Origin: Streptomyces sp. NBC_01689
GTDB lineage: Bacteria; Actinomycetota; Actinomycetes; Streptomycetales; Streptomycetaceae
NCBI RefSeq assembly: GCF_036250675.1
Contig: NZ_CP109592.1
Span: 4,898,001-4,962,000 of the forward strand
Direction of reading: 5' to 3'
DNA length: 64,000 nucleotides
Shown here: positions 44,104-52,056 of the stretch, one piece after another
Numbering within the stretch: the stretch's first letter is position 1
How the letters are laid out: each line of letters begins with the position of its first letter
The notes under the pieces: generated by a model
The model's input: the letters and a program-made list of their open reading frames with translations, nothing else
Told to the model about the DNA's origin: nothing
Database searches by the model: none
Translations under genes and position numbers: made by a program

Positions 44104-44115
44104 TAGAAATCGCAC
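44104..44115 (+). promoter_or_regulatory. leaderless -10 box
   Basis: TAGAAA at 44104-44109, six bases, ATG at 44116; a non-consensus final base. Confidence 0.4.
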
Positions 44116-45135
44116 ATGCCGCAAGGATCCTCGCACCCCGCCCCCGGGGCGGTTCCCGGGACGGCCGCGCACCGGGTCGTCCTGATCGTCGACGAGAACT
44201 CCAACCCCTTCGAGATGAGCTGCGCCGTCGAGGTCTTCGGGCTGCGCAGACCCGAGCTGGGACGGGAGCTGTACGACTTCCGGCTGTGCGCCGCCGGCGG
44301 GCGCGCCCGGATGCGGGACGGGTTCTTCACCCTCGCCGACGTCGCCGGGCTGGACGCGGCCGAGGACGCCGACACGCTGATCGTGCCGAACCGGCCGGAC
44401 ACCGACGCGCCGCGTTCCCCCGAGGTCCTGGACGCCATACGCCGGGCGCACGCGCGGGGCGCGCGGCTGATCGGATTCTGCTCCGGCGCGTTCACGCTCG
44501 CGGAGGCGGGGCTGCTGACGGGGCGGCGGGCGGCCTGTCACTGGATGTGGGCCTCGTCGTTCCGTCAGCGGTTCCCGGAGGTGCGCCTGGAGCCGGACGT
44601 GTTGTTCGTGGACGACGGGGACATCCTCACCGCGTCCGGCAGCGCGTCGGCGCTCGACCTCGGACTGCACGTCGTGCGGCGCGACCACGGCGCGGAGATC
44701 GCCAACGCCGTCAGCCGGCGGCTGGTCTTCGCCGCGCACCGCGACGGCGGGCAGCGACAGTTCGTGGAGCGTCCCGTGCCCGACGTGCCGGACGAGTCCC
44801 TCGCACCCCTGCTGACCTGGGCGCGGGAGCGGCTCGGGGAACCCCTCACGGTGGCCGGCCTCGCGGCCCACGCCGCACTCAGCCCGGCCACCCTGCACCG
44901 GCGCTTCCGCGCCCAGCTCGGGACCACCCCGCTGGCGTGGCTGACCGGGGAGCGGGTGGCGCTGGCCTGCCGTCTCATCGAGCGGGGCGAACACCGGATC
45001 GACGTCGTCGCCCGGCACAGCGGCCTCGGTACCGCCGCGAACCTCAGGGCCCGGCTGCGACGGGAGACGGGACTGAGCCCATCGGCCTACAGACGGCGTT
45101 TCGGACCGGCCACGGGGGAAGCCGTGACGGTATGA
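44116..45135 (+). CDS. DJ-1/AraC (FtrA-like) transcriptional regulator
   Basis: A 339-residue regulator made of an N-terminal class I amidotransferase-like (DJ-1/PfpI) domain (residues about 15-195) and a C-terminal AraC double helix-turn-helix (about 225-335). The nucleophile-elbow segment is IGFCSGAFTLAEAG, with a cysteine at the expected place; family members are usually catalytically silent and sense ligands. The DNA-binding part has LTVAGLAAHAALSPATLHRRFRAQLG and the second HTH RHSGLGTAANLRARLRRETG. It is divergent from a cupin gene and its stop overlaps the start of the LURP-one gene (ATGA), so it is co-translated with that gene. Confidence 0.93.
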   Translation: MPQGSSHPAPGAVPGTAAHRVVLIVDENSNPFEMSCAVEVFGLRRPELGRELYDFRLCAAGGRARMRDGFFTLADVAGLDAAEDADTLIVPNRPDTDAPRSPEVLDAIRRAHARGARLIGFCSGAFTLAEAGLLTGRRAACHWMWASSFRQRFPEVRLEPDVLFVDDGDILTASGSASALDLGLHVVRRDHGAEIANAVSRRLVFAAHRDGGQRQFVERPVPDVPDESLAPLLTWARERLGEPLTVAGLAAHAALSPATLHRRFRAQLGTTPLAWLTGERVALACRLIERGEHRIDVVARHSGLGTAANLRARLRRETGLSPSAYRRRFGPATGEAVTV

Positions 45136-45626
45136 GATTCCTCGTGCGCGACCGGCTCCTCGGCTTCGGTGACGACTACTGGATCGAGGACGAGCACGGC
45201 GACAAGGTGTTCCTCGTCGACGGCAAGGCGATGCGGCTGCGGGACACCTTCGAGCTGAAGGACGCGCGGGGGCGCGTCCTCATCGACATCCACCAGAAGA
45301 TGTTCGCCCTGCGGGACACCATGGTCATCGGGCGGGACGGCGAGACGCTGGCCACCATCCGGCGCAAGCGTCTCTCCCTGCTGCGCAACCACTACCGGGT
45401 CGCCCTGGTGGACGGTACGGAACTCGACGTCAGCGGCAAGATCCTGGACCGGGAGTTCGGGATCGACTACGACGGGGAGCTGCTCGCGCAGATCTCGCGC
45501 CGGTGGCTGCGGGTGCGGGAGACGTACGGCGTCGACATCGTCCGGGACGACGCGGACACCGCACTGCTGATCGCGGTGGCGGTCTGTGTGATCCACCTGG
45601 CGGAGAAGGAGCACGGCGAGGACTGA
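45132..45626 (+). CDS. LURP-one-related protein
   Basis: A 164-residue protein of the LOR/DUF567 family, a 12-stranded barrel related to plant LURP1 and mammalian phospholipid scramblases. The repeated strand pattern is clear: YWIEDEHGDKVFLVDG, LKDARGRVLIDIHQK, VIGRDGETLATIRRK, and a C-terminal hydrophobic helix DTALLIAVAVCVIHLAE. The first domain repeats are typical, and the length equals the family norm. It may bind lipid or the inner membrane surface. The ATG at 45132 overlaps the TGA of the AraC gene by four bases, so the two are translationally coupled. Confidence 0.92.
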   Translation: MRFLVRDRLLGFGDDYWIEDEHGDKVFLVDGKAMRLRDTFELKDARGRVLIDIHQKMFALRDTMVIGRDGETLATIRRKRLSLLRNHYRVALVDGTELDVSGKILDREFGIDYDGELLAQISRRWLRVRETYGVDIVRDDADTALLIAVAVCVIHLAEKEHGED

Positions 45627-45742
45627 TCCGGCCCGGGGCCACGTCCGGGGAGCGCCCGGTCGTACGGGGAGGGCGTCGGTCACGTGCGCCCGGCGCGCGC
45701 ACACCCGCCCCGCGCGCCGTCGTCGTACGCCGACGCGCGCCC

Positions 45743-46537
45743 TCAGCCGCGGGGGAAGGCGAGGCCCAGGACGCGGTCCTTGAGCACGGGGAACTGCTCC
45801 CGCGTCGCCGCCACCCGCCCCGGGTCGAACTCGACCGTGAGGACCTCCTCGTCCGGGCCCGCCTCCGCGAGGACCTCTCCCCAGGGGTCGACCACGATCG
45901 AGTGACCGGCCTGGGGAACGTCGGCGTGGGTGCCGGCCGTTCCACAGGCGAGGACGAACGCCTGGTTCTCGACCGCCCGCGCCCGGGCGAGCAGGGTCCA
46001 GTGGCCGCGGCGGCGTTCCGGCCAGCCCGCCGGGACGACGAGGGTCTCGGCACCCGCGTCGACGAGCCCGCGGAAGAGCTCCGGGAAGCGGAGGTCGTAA
46101 CAGGTGGCGACGCCGACGGTGGTCTCCGGGAGGCGGACCGTCACCAGCTCGTCCCCCGCGCCCATGAGCACGGCCTCGCCCTTGTCGAAGCCGAAGCGGT
46201 GGATCTTGCGGTAGGTGGCGGCGAGGCCGCCGGAGGGGGAGAAGACGAGGGAGGTGTTGAAGAGCGTTCCGTCCGGGGCGCGTTCCGGGACCGATCCCGC
46301 GTGCAGCCACACGCCGGCGTCGCTCGCCGCCTTGGCCATGACCTCGGCGGTCTCCCCTTCGAGGGTCTCCGCCTCCGTGGCGAAGGACTCGTAGGCGAAC
46401 GCTCCCGTGGTCCACAGCTCGGGCAGCACCACCAGATCCACTCCGGCTTGTTCTCGTACCAGAGCCGCCACACGCCGCCGACGCGAATCGACCGATTCAG
46501 CAGCTTTTACGTCGATCTGGAGCAGAGAGGCGCGCAC
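45743..46537 (-). CDS. nitrilase-superfamily carbon-nitrogen hydrolase
   Basis: A 264-residue hydrolase with the complete catalytic triad: E40 (VLPELW), K111 (YRKIHRFGFDKGE) and C146 (VATCYDLRFPELF). The pattern and length fit the omega-amidase/Nit branch, which deaminates 2-oxoglutaramate or repairs deaminated glutathione-type products. The start is a GTG at 46537 (VRASLLQI), where homology begins; no ribosome-binding site is clear. It is divergent from the MDMPI-family gene. A cytoplasmic location is expected. Confidence 0.94.
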   Translation of the reverse strand: MRASLLQIDVKAAESVDSRRRRVAALVREQAGVDLVVLPELWTTGAFAYESFATEAETLEGETAEVMAKAASDAGVWLHAGSVPERAPDGTLFNTSLVFSPSGGLAATYRKIHRFGFDKGEAVLMGAGDELVTVRLPETTVGVATCYDLRFPELFRGLVDAGAETLVVPAGWPERRRGHWTLLARARAVENQAFVLACGTAGTHADVPQAGHSIVVDPWGEVLAEAGPDEEVLTVEFDPGRVAATREQFPVLKDRVLGLAFPRG

Positions 46538-46681
46538 ACTACCACCGTCCTGGCATTCGAGCCGTCCATACGGGCCTACGATCGTCACACGAAAGCACTG
46601 CCGGGGTGCCTCACAGCAGCGTAACTTAGCGTTCCAAGACACCCACTGCCCGCGTACCGACCGCCCGAGGGGTCCCGTTCC

Positions 46682-47506
46682 GTGAGTCTGCATCCGAGCC
46701 TTCAGTCCTACGCCGACGCCTGGGCCCACTCCGTCACCGCGATATCCGAGTTGGTGTCACCGCTGGTGGAGGGCGAGTGGAACCGGCGTACGCCCTGCCC
46801 GGGCTGGTCGGTTCGGGATCTGGTGTCGCATGTGATCGGGCTCGACTGCGAGATGCTGGGCGATCCGCGGCCGATCCACACGCTCCCCCGGGACCTGTTC
46901 CACGTCACGAACGAGCACCAGCGCTACATGGAGATGCAGGTCGATGTGCGCCGCCACCACACGGCGCCCGAGATGACCTCCGAGCTGGAGTACACAATCA
47001 TCCGCCGCAACCGTCAGCTGCGGAACGAGACCCGGCAGCCGGACGCCAAGGTACGCGGCCCGCTCGGCACCGAGGTGACCCTCGAACACGCCATGCTGAA
47101 CCGGGCGTTCGACGTCTGGGTGCATGAGCAGGACCTCCGGACCACCCTCGGCCGGCCGGGCAACCTCGACTCCCCGGGCGCGCAGATCGTGCGCGACCAG
47201 CTGCTCGCCGCGCTGCCGAAGGTGGTGGCCAAGGACGCGGGGGCGCCCGCGCAGTCGGCGGTCGTCTTCGACGTCCACGGACCCGTGGAGTTCCTGCGCA
47301 CGGTGCGCGTCGACGCCGACGGCCGCGGCTCGATAGACGGTGCCCCCTCCCTCGGTCCGGCCGCCACGCTCACCCTCGACTGGGAGACCTTCTTCCGTCT
47401 GGCCTGCGGGCGGGTGACCCCCGAGGCCGTCTCCGACCGCATCAAGACCGAGGGCGACCCGGAGCTGACCACCGCGATCCTCCGCAATTTCACGGTCACG
47501 CAGTGA
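46682..47506 (+). CDS. MDMPI/DinB-fold mycothiol-associated protein
   Basis: A 274-residue protein of the maleylpyruvate-isomerase-like group. The N-terminal DinB-type four-helix domain has SHVIGLD near residue 58 and a distal HEQDLR segment, giving histidines in the positions used for metal binding in mycothiol-dependent enzymes. The C-terminal part is the SCP2-like domain (about 185-270; LTLDWETFFRLACGRV). Many such proteins in Streptomyces act as mycothiol S-transferases or bacilliredoxin-like detoxifiers; the substrate is not deducible. The GTG at 46682 follows GAGGGG. It converges on the MFS gene across a hairpin. Confidence 0.88.
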   Translation: MSLHPSLQSYADAWAHSVTAISELVSPLVEGEWNRRTPCPGWSVRDLVSHVIGLDCEMLGDPRPIHTLPRDLFHVTNEHQRYMEMQVDVRRHHTAPEMTSELEYTIIRRNRQLRNETRQPDAKVRGPLGTEVTLEHAMLNRAFDVWVHEQDLRTTLGRPGNLDSPGAQIVRDQLLAALPKVVAKDAGAPAQSAVVFDVHGPVEFLRTVRVDADGRGSIDGAPSLGPAATLTLDWETFFRLACGRVTPEAVSDRIKTEGDPELTTAILRNFTVTQ

Positions 47507-47512
47507 CCCGCG

Positions 47513-47539
47513 GCGGAGCCCGGGGACTCCGGGCTCCGC
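47513..47539. terminator. bidirectional terminator
   Basis: Perfect 11-base arms GCGGAGCCCGG and CCGGGCTCCGC with a 5-base loop, between convergent genes ending at 47506 and 47598. Confidence 0.75.
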
Positions 47540-47597
47540 GGCACCGGCCCGGGAAGCCGCTCGGCCGGTCGCTCCCGCCGCGCCCGGCCGGCGGTGA

Positions 47598-48902
47598 CTA
47601 CGCCGGTACGTGCACCGTCTCCACCCGGCTCGCGACCAGCCGCTCCCGCTCCCTGCGCGCCGCTTCCCCGCGCAGCCGGAAGATCTGGCTCAGTCCGGCC
47701 GCCTGGAGGACGAACACCGCGGAGAAGGCGATCCGGTAGTCGTCGCCGGTGGCGTCCAGCAGCACCCCGATCGCGAACAGCGTCGTCATCGAGGCGACGA
47801 AACCGCCCATGTTGGTGATCCCGGACGCGGTCCCCTGCCGCTCGGGCGGATTCGCGGGCCGCGCGAAGTCGAACCCGATCATGGACGCCGGTCCGCAGGC
47901 CCCCAGCACGGCGCACAGCACGACCAGCAGCCACATCGGCGCGTGCGGCGCGGGGTAGGCCACCGCGCTCGCCCACGCCAGCGCGGTCGCCGACACCGTC
48001 CCGAGCGCCAGCGGCAGCCGCGCCGCGTGGTGCCGGGCGACGATCTGCCCGTACACGAGACCGACGACCATGTTGGACAGGACGACGAGGGTGAGCAGTT
48101 CACCGGCCGTCGCCCGCGACAGCCCCTGCGCCTCGACCAGGAACGGCATGCCCCACAGCAGGAGGAACACCATCGCCGGGAACTGTGTCGTGAAGTGCAC
48201 CCACATGCCCAGCCGGGTGCCGGGCTCACGCCAGGACGCCAGGATCTGGCGGCGCACATAGGCGGCGCCCTGGTGCGGGAACGGCTCCGGCTCGTGGCCC
48301 TCGGGGTGGTCCTTGAGGAAGAGGAGCAGCAGGACGAGGACGACCACGCCCGCGGCCGCGCTGCCCGCGAACGCCGCCGTCCAGCCGACCCCGTGCAGCA
48401 GCCGGGCGATCACGAGGGTGGACACGAGGTTGCCGGCCATGCCGACGAGCCCCGCGAGCTGTGCGACCAACGGCCCGCGCCGGGCCGGGAACCAGCGGGT
48501 GCCCAGCCGCAGCACGCTGATGAACGTCATCGCGTCCCCACAGCCCAGCAGCGCCCGCGAGGCCAGCGCCATCCCGTACGAGGACGAGAACGCGAATCCC
48601 AGCTGTCCCGCCGTGAACAGGACGACGCCGAAGGTCAGCACCCGCTTGGTGCCGAGCCGGTCGACGAGCAGCCCGACCGGTATCTGCATGCCCGCGTAGA
48701 CCAGGAGCTGGAGGATCGAGAAGGTGGAGAGGGCCGAGGCGTTGACATGGAACCGGTCCGCCGCGTCGAGTCCGGCGACCCCCAGCGAGGTGCGGAAGAT
48801 GACCGCGACGAAGTAGACGGAGACACCGATGCCCCAGACGCCGACGGCCCGGCGGCCGCCGGGCGGATCACCCGGCAGCGACACGGCCGAGTGGGAGCTC
48901 AT
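47598..48902 (-). CDS. MFS transporter
   Basis: A 434-residue major facilitator with twelve predicted helices. The segment GLLVDRLGTKRVLTFG between helices 2 and 3 is the MFS A motif, and ALGRVSAT-like and PANPPERQGTASG segments lie in the second half. It resembles the anion/nitrate-sugar-phosphate type transporters (NarK/GudP-like set), but the substrate cannot be assigned. The ATG at 48902 overlaps the TGA of the upstream GntR gene by four bases, so the two form a coupled operon and the regulator probably controls the transporter. Confidence 0.93.
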   Translation of the reverse strand: MSSHSAVSLPGDPPGGRRAVGVWGIGVSVYFVAVIFRTSLGVAGLDAADRFHVNASALSTFSILQLLVYAGMQIPVGLLVDRLGTKRVLTFGVVLFTAGQLGFAFSSSYGMALASRALLGCGDAMTFISVLRLGTRWFPARRGPLVAQLAGLVGMAGNLVSTLVIARLLHGVGWTAAFAGSAAAGVVVLVLLLLFLKDHPEGHEPEPFPHQGAAYVRRQILASWREPGTRLGMWVHFTTQFPAMVFLLLWGMPFLVEAQGLSRATAGELLTLVVLSNMVVGLVYGQIVARHHAARLPLALGTVSATALAWASAVAYPAPHAPMWLLVVLCAVLGACGPASMIGFDFARPANPPERQGTASGITNMGGFVASMTTLFAIGVLLDATGDDYRIAFSAVFVLQAAGLSQIFRLRGEAARRERERLVASRVETVHVPA

Positions 48903-49582
48903 CGCACCTCTCCCCGCGCCAGGTTCGAGAACCAGCTGACGTGGCGGTGGACGATGCCGACGGCCGCCTCCGCGTCACCGGAGCGCAGGGCTTCGAGGAT
49001 CTCCTCGTGCTCGGTGAGCGTCTTGGTGATCCGGTCGGGGTGCGCGTGCATCACGGCCACTCCCATCCTCAACTGACGGTCACGGAGCTGGTCGTAGAGA
49101 CGGGAGAGGATCTCGTTGGCGCCGCTGCGGACGATCTCCGCGTGGAAGCACCGGTCGGTGACGGCGGCGCCCGCCAGATCGCCCGCGGCGGCCTGTTCCT
49201 TCTGCCGGGCGAGGAGTTCCTCCAGCCGCGCGATGAGATGCGGCGCGGCCGGCACGGCCTTGCGGACCGCGTGCTCCTCGACGAGCTGGCGGGTCTCGAC
49301 CACGTCCGCGATCTCCTGCGCGGAAACGGGCAGGACGAGCGCGCCCTTCTTCGGATAGAGCCTGATGAGGCCCTCGGCCTCCAGCCGGAGCAGCGCCTCG
49401 CGCACCGGTGTGCGGGACACCCCGACGGCATCGGCGAGCTCGCCCTCGGTGAGCAGCGTCCCGCCTTCGTAACGGCGTTCCAGCACACCCTGCTTGACGT
49501 AGGCGTAGACCCGGTCGGCGGCGGGCGGCTGTTTCACCGCGGGAGCGGCGGGCGGGGCGGGCACGGAGGGGGCGGCAGGCAT
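48899..49582 (-). CDS. GntR-family (FadR type) regulator
   Basis: A 227-residue regulator with a winged helix-turn-helix (about residues 25-90; LTEGELADAVGVSRTPVREALLRLEAEGLI) behind a Pro/Ala-rich N terminus of about 20 residues, and an FCD effector domain (about 98-220) with metal-binding histidines in CFHAEIVRSGAN, EHEEILEAL and VHRHVSWF. The ATG at 49582 lies six bases after TATGAT on the minus strand. It is the first gene of the GntR-MFS operon. The likely ligand is an organic acid carried by the transporter, by analogy with the FCD subfamily. Confidence 0.93.
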   Translation of the reverse strand: MPAAPSVPAPPAAPAVKQPPAADRVYAYVKQGVLERRYEGGTLLTEGELADAVGVSRTPVREALLRLEAEGLIRLYPKKGALVLPVSAQEIADVVETRQLVEEHAVRKAVPAAPHLIARLEELLARQKEQAAAGDLAGAAVTDRCFHAEIVRSGANEILSRLYDQLRDRQLRMGVAVMHAHPDRITKTLTEHEEILEALRSGDAEAAVGIVHRHVSWFSNLARGEVR

Positions 49583-49594
49583 GCGCACATCATA
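49583..49594 (-). promoter_or_regulatory. leaderless -10 box of GntR-MFS operon
   Basis: TATGAT on the minus strand (49589-49594), six bases, ATG at 49582. The adjacent TTGTATC element may be part of an operator. Confidence 0.6.
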
Positions 49595-49814
49595 GATACA
49601 ACACGCACGCATCGCCGGTCCTCGTCCAGGATGCGGACCGGCGCGACCCGACGGCTTCTCACGCGTTCACCTTGGGGCTCCCTACGTAATCCACATCACA
49701 TCATTCAGTTCCCTTTTCCGTGCATCCCTTTGGGTACCTGGGGAGTCCGTACGTGAGACGGCACTGCCATGTGCCGTTCTCCCAGGGGCATTTCGCGCAT
49801 TCGGAGCGTTCATT

Positions 49815-50711
49815 TTGATTACCGGCATTAAGGGCACGCGTTTCCGCAGGGCCGCCGCTGTGACCGTCACGACCGGAGCCGTTCTGGCCGCCGGAGCCTT
49901 CGGCGCGGCGCCCGCGGGCGCCGTGACCACGCCCACGATCGCCGCCAAGGGCGGCTACGTGATGAACAACGGCACGGCCGCGACCCTCTACACCAAGGCC
50001 GCGGACACCAAGCGTTCCACCGGTTCCACCACCAAGATCATGACCGCCAAGGTCGTCCTCTCGCAGTCGAACCTGAACCTGGACGCCACGGTCACCATCC
50101 AGAAGGCGTACAGCGACTACATCGTCCGCAACAACGCCTCCCAGGCCCACCTGATCGTCGGCGACAAGGTCACCGTCCGTCAGCTCCTCTACGGTCTGAT
50201 GCTGCCGTCCGGCTGCGACGCCGCGTACGCGCTCGCGGACAAGTACGGCTCGGGCTCGACCATGGCCGCCCGGGTGAAGTCGTTCATCGGCAAGATGAAC
50301 ACCACGGCCAGGTCCCTCGGTCTGACGAACACCAAGTTCGACTCGTTCGACGGCATCGGCAACGGCAACAACTACTCCACCCCGCGCGACCTGACGAAGC
50401 TCGCCAGCAGCGCGATGAAGAACAGCACGTTCAAGACGATCGTCAAGACGAAGTCGTACACGGCGAAGACCAAGACGAAGACCGGCGGCACCCGCACCAT
50501 GGCCGCGTGGACCAACACCAACGGTCTGCTCAGCAGCTACAGCGGCACCATCGGCGTGAAGACCGGCTCCGGCCCCGAGGCCAAGTACTGCCTCGTCTTC
50601 GCCGCCACCCGCAACGGCAAGACGGTCATCGGCACGGTTCTCGCGTCGACCTCCATCCCGGCCCGCGAGTCGGACGCGAAGAAGCTCATGAGCTACGCCT
50701 TCGCCAAGTAG
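49815..50711 (+). CDS. D-alanyl-D-alanine carboxypeptidase
   Basis: A 298-residue secreted S11-type DD-carboxypeptidase that trims peptidoglycan stem peptides. A signal peptide occupies about residues 1-36. Active-site motifs: S71-T-T-K74 (SxxK), S132-G-C134 in place of the usual SxN, and K249-T-G (KTG). The third position of the second motif is cysteine rather than asparagine. There is no C-terminal membrane anchor, so the protein is released or wall-associated. The start is a TTG at 49815 with GGAG eight bases upstream; an in-frame ATG is absent before the hydrophobic core. A 16-base-pair hairpin follows. Confidence 0.94.
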   Translation: MITGIKGTRFRRAAAVTVTTGAVLAAGAFGAAPAGAVTTPTIAAKGGYVMNNGTAATLYTKAADTKRSTGSTTKIMTAKVVLSQSNLNLDATVTIQKAYSDYIVRNNASQAHLIVGDKVTVRQLLYGLMLPSGCDAAYALADKYGSGSTMAARVKSFIGKMNTTARSLGLTNTKFDSFDGIGNGNNYSTPRDLTKLASSAMKNSTFKTIVKTKSYTAKTKTKTGGTRTMAAWTNTNGLLSSYSGTIGVKTGSGPEAKYCLVFAATRNGKTVIGTVLASTSIPARESDAKKLMSYAFAK

Positions 50712-50773
50712 TCCCCCCGCGCGGGGACGACGACTCCCGGCGCGGGACGCATCACGCAGGACAGCACGAGGAA

Positions 50774-50809
50774 ACAGGGGCCTGCCGCACACCAGCGGCG
50801 GGCCCCTGT
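50774..50809 (+). terminator. carboxypeptidase terminator
   Basis: ACAGGGGCCTGCCGC pairs with GCGGCGGGCCCCTGT around a six-base loop, 62 bases past the stop codon. Confidence 0.8.
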
Positions 50810-50993
50810 CCGTCGTCCGTGGCGCCCGTCCGTCCGCGGTCGAGGCGGGCACGGGCTCCACCGGCCGCCATGCACACGGTCGCGGTCACACGCCGTGGAA
50901 CCGACGATCTTTCCCTCGCAATCATGAACATCACGGTTGCAATTGGCATATTCGATTTCCTCCGTTCTACGTTCCGCGGCGGAGGTGGTTCAC

Positions 50994-51950
50994 ATGAACG
51001 AACCGAGCAAGCGACCCCGTTCGGGCGAGCGGTACGAGGCGATCGACATCAGCGACTTCGTCTACGCGGCGACCGGCGACCGGGTCCGGAGGCTGACCAT
51101 GCCGGACGGAAACCACTGGTTCCCGTCCGTGGACGTCTGCAAGAAGTTGGGCTACACGACACCCCGGAAGGCGCTCCTCGACCACGTGCCGGAGCACCAT
51201 CGAGACAATCTCGAGACAGTGACTGGAAGTCACGGTCTCAGCGTTCCCGCAGGTAGGACATGGCGCCGAGACTTGCAGCTGATCGACCTCCAGGGTCTGA
51301 TCCTTCTCGTCAACGCCTGCACCAAACCCGCCTGCGCGCCCTTCAAGCAGTGGGCCGCGGAGGTCATCGAGACCGTCCAGCGAGAGGGTTCCTACAGTCT
51401 CGAGGAGGCCGAGGTGCAGCCCGCCGAACCGGGCGCGCCCATCGCCTACGCCATGCCCGAGCAGGTCGCCGACGCCATCGTCCGGCTGGAGGAGCGCAAC
51501 CTGCAGGCCGACGAGCAGCACGCCGTCGCCCAGCAGGAGTCGCTCACGCTGCAGCGGACCATGGTCGAGATGCAGCGCGAGACACTCGCCGCGCAGCGCG
51601 CCATCGCCGAGGCCATGGGACGGATCGCGAGCCGGCTCGACGTCCTCGCCCTCGACCGTCCGGCACCCACCACCGACTTCCCCGCGAACCCGGTCGCCGA
51701 GTCCGTCCTCGCCGACTGGCGGCAGCGGCTGAGCGTGACCTCCGACGTGTGGGCGGTGGCGGTCGTGATCGTGCCCGTCCTGGTCGAGGAGGGCGAACTG
51801 CGTCAGCCGCTGGACGCCATCGCGGCCCGAACCGGACTCTCCGTGCAGCGGGTCAACGACTGTCTGCGGATGCTGCGCAAGCACGCCTGCATCCGCTCCC
51901 GGGGCGGCAGCGGGAACGGAGCGCCCGTCTACGTGCTCAACCGCTCCTGA
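50994..51950 (+). CDS. BRO-N domain protein
   Basis: A 318-residue protein. Residues about 20-145 match the BRO-N domain of phage antirepressors and baculovirus BRO proteins: WFPSVDVCKKLGYTTPRKALLDHV, DLQLIDLQGLILLVNAC and FKQWAAEVIETVQREGSY. A long helical, probably coiled-coil region follows (about 160-225; Gln/Glu-rich with repeated LxxxQ spacing), then a C-terminal winged-helix-like domain (about 240-318; IAARTGLSVQRVNDCLRMLRKHACI). BRO-N binds DNA. No phage genes surround it, and it has a strong GGAGGTG site before the ATG, so it looks like a domesticated chromosomal regulator. Its upstream region is AT-rich with a TTGCAATTGGC stretch. Confidence 0.88.
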   Translation: MNEPSKRPRSGERYEAIDISDFVYAATGDRVRRLTMPDGNHWFPSVDVCKKLGYTTPRKALLDHVPEHHRDNLETVTGSHGLSVPAGRTWRRDLQLIDLQGLILLVNACTKPACAPFKQWAAEVIETVQREGSYSLEEAEVQPAEPGAPIAYAMPEQVADAIVRLEERNLQADEQHAVAQQESLTLQRTMVEMQRETLAAQRAIAEAMGRIASRLDVLALDRPAPTTDFPANPVAESVLADWRQRLSVTSDVWAVAVVIVPVLVEEGELRQPLDAIAARTGLSVQRVNDCLRMLRKHACIRSRGGSGNGAPVYVLNRS

Positions 51951-51963
51951 CCTGCGCAAAGGA

Positions 51964-52004
51964 AGAGGGGACGGTCGCAAGAAGAATGTGCGGCCGACCC
52001 CTCT
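51964..52004. terminator. bidirectional terminator
   Basis: A 15-position stem (one mismatch, one G-U) between AGAGGGG-ACGGTCGC and GCGGCCG-ACCCCTCT, between the convergent genes ending at 51950 and 52057. Confidence 0.65.
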
Positions 52005-52056
52005 CCACTGAAGCTACCCGATCGACACGGGCTTCGTGTCCGGTTTCCCTTCCGGG

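Noticed and set aside
50994..51950. Prophage remnant suggested by the BRO-N domain
   Set aside because: No integrase, structural, lysis or attachment-site sequence was found around it, and base composition matches the neighbours.
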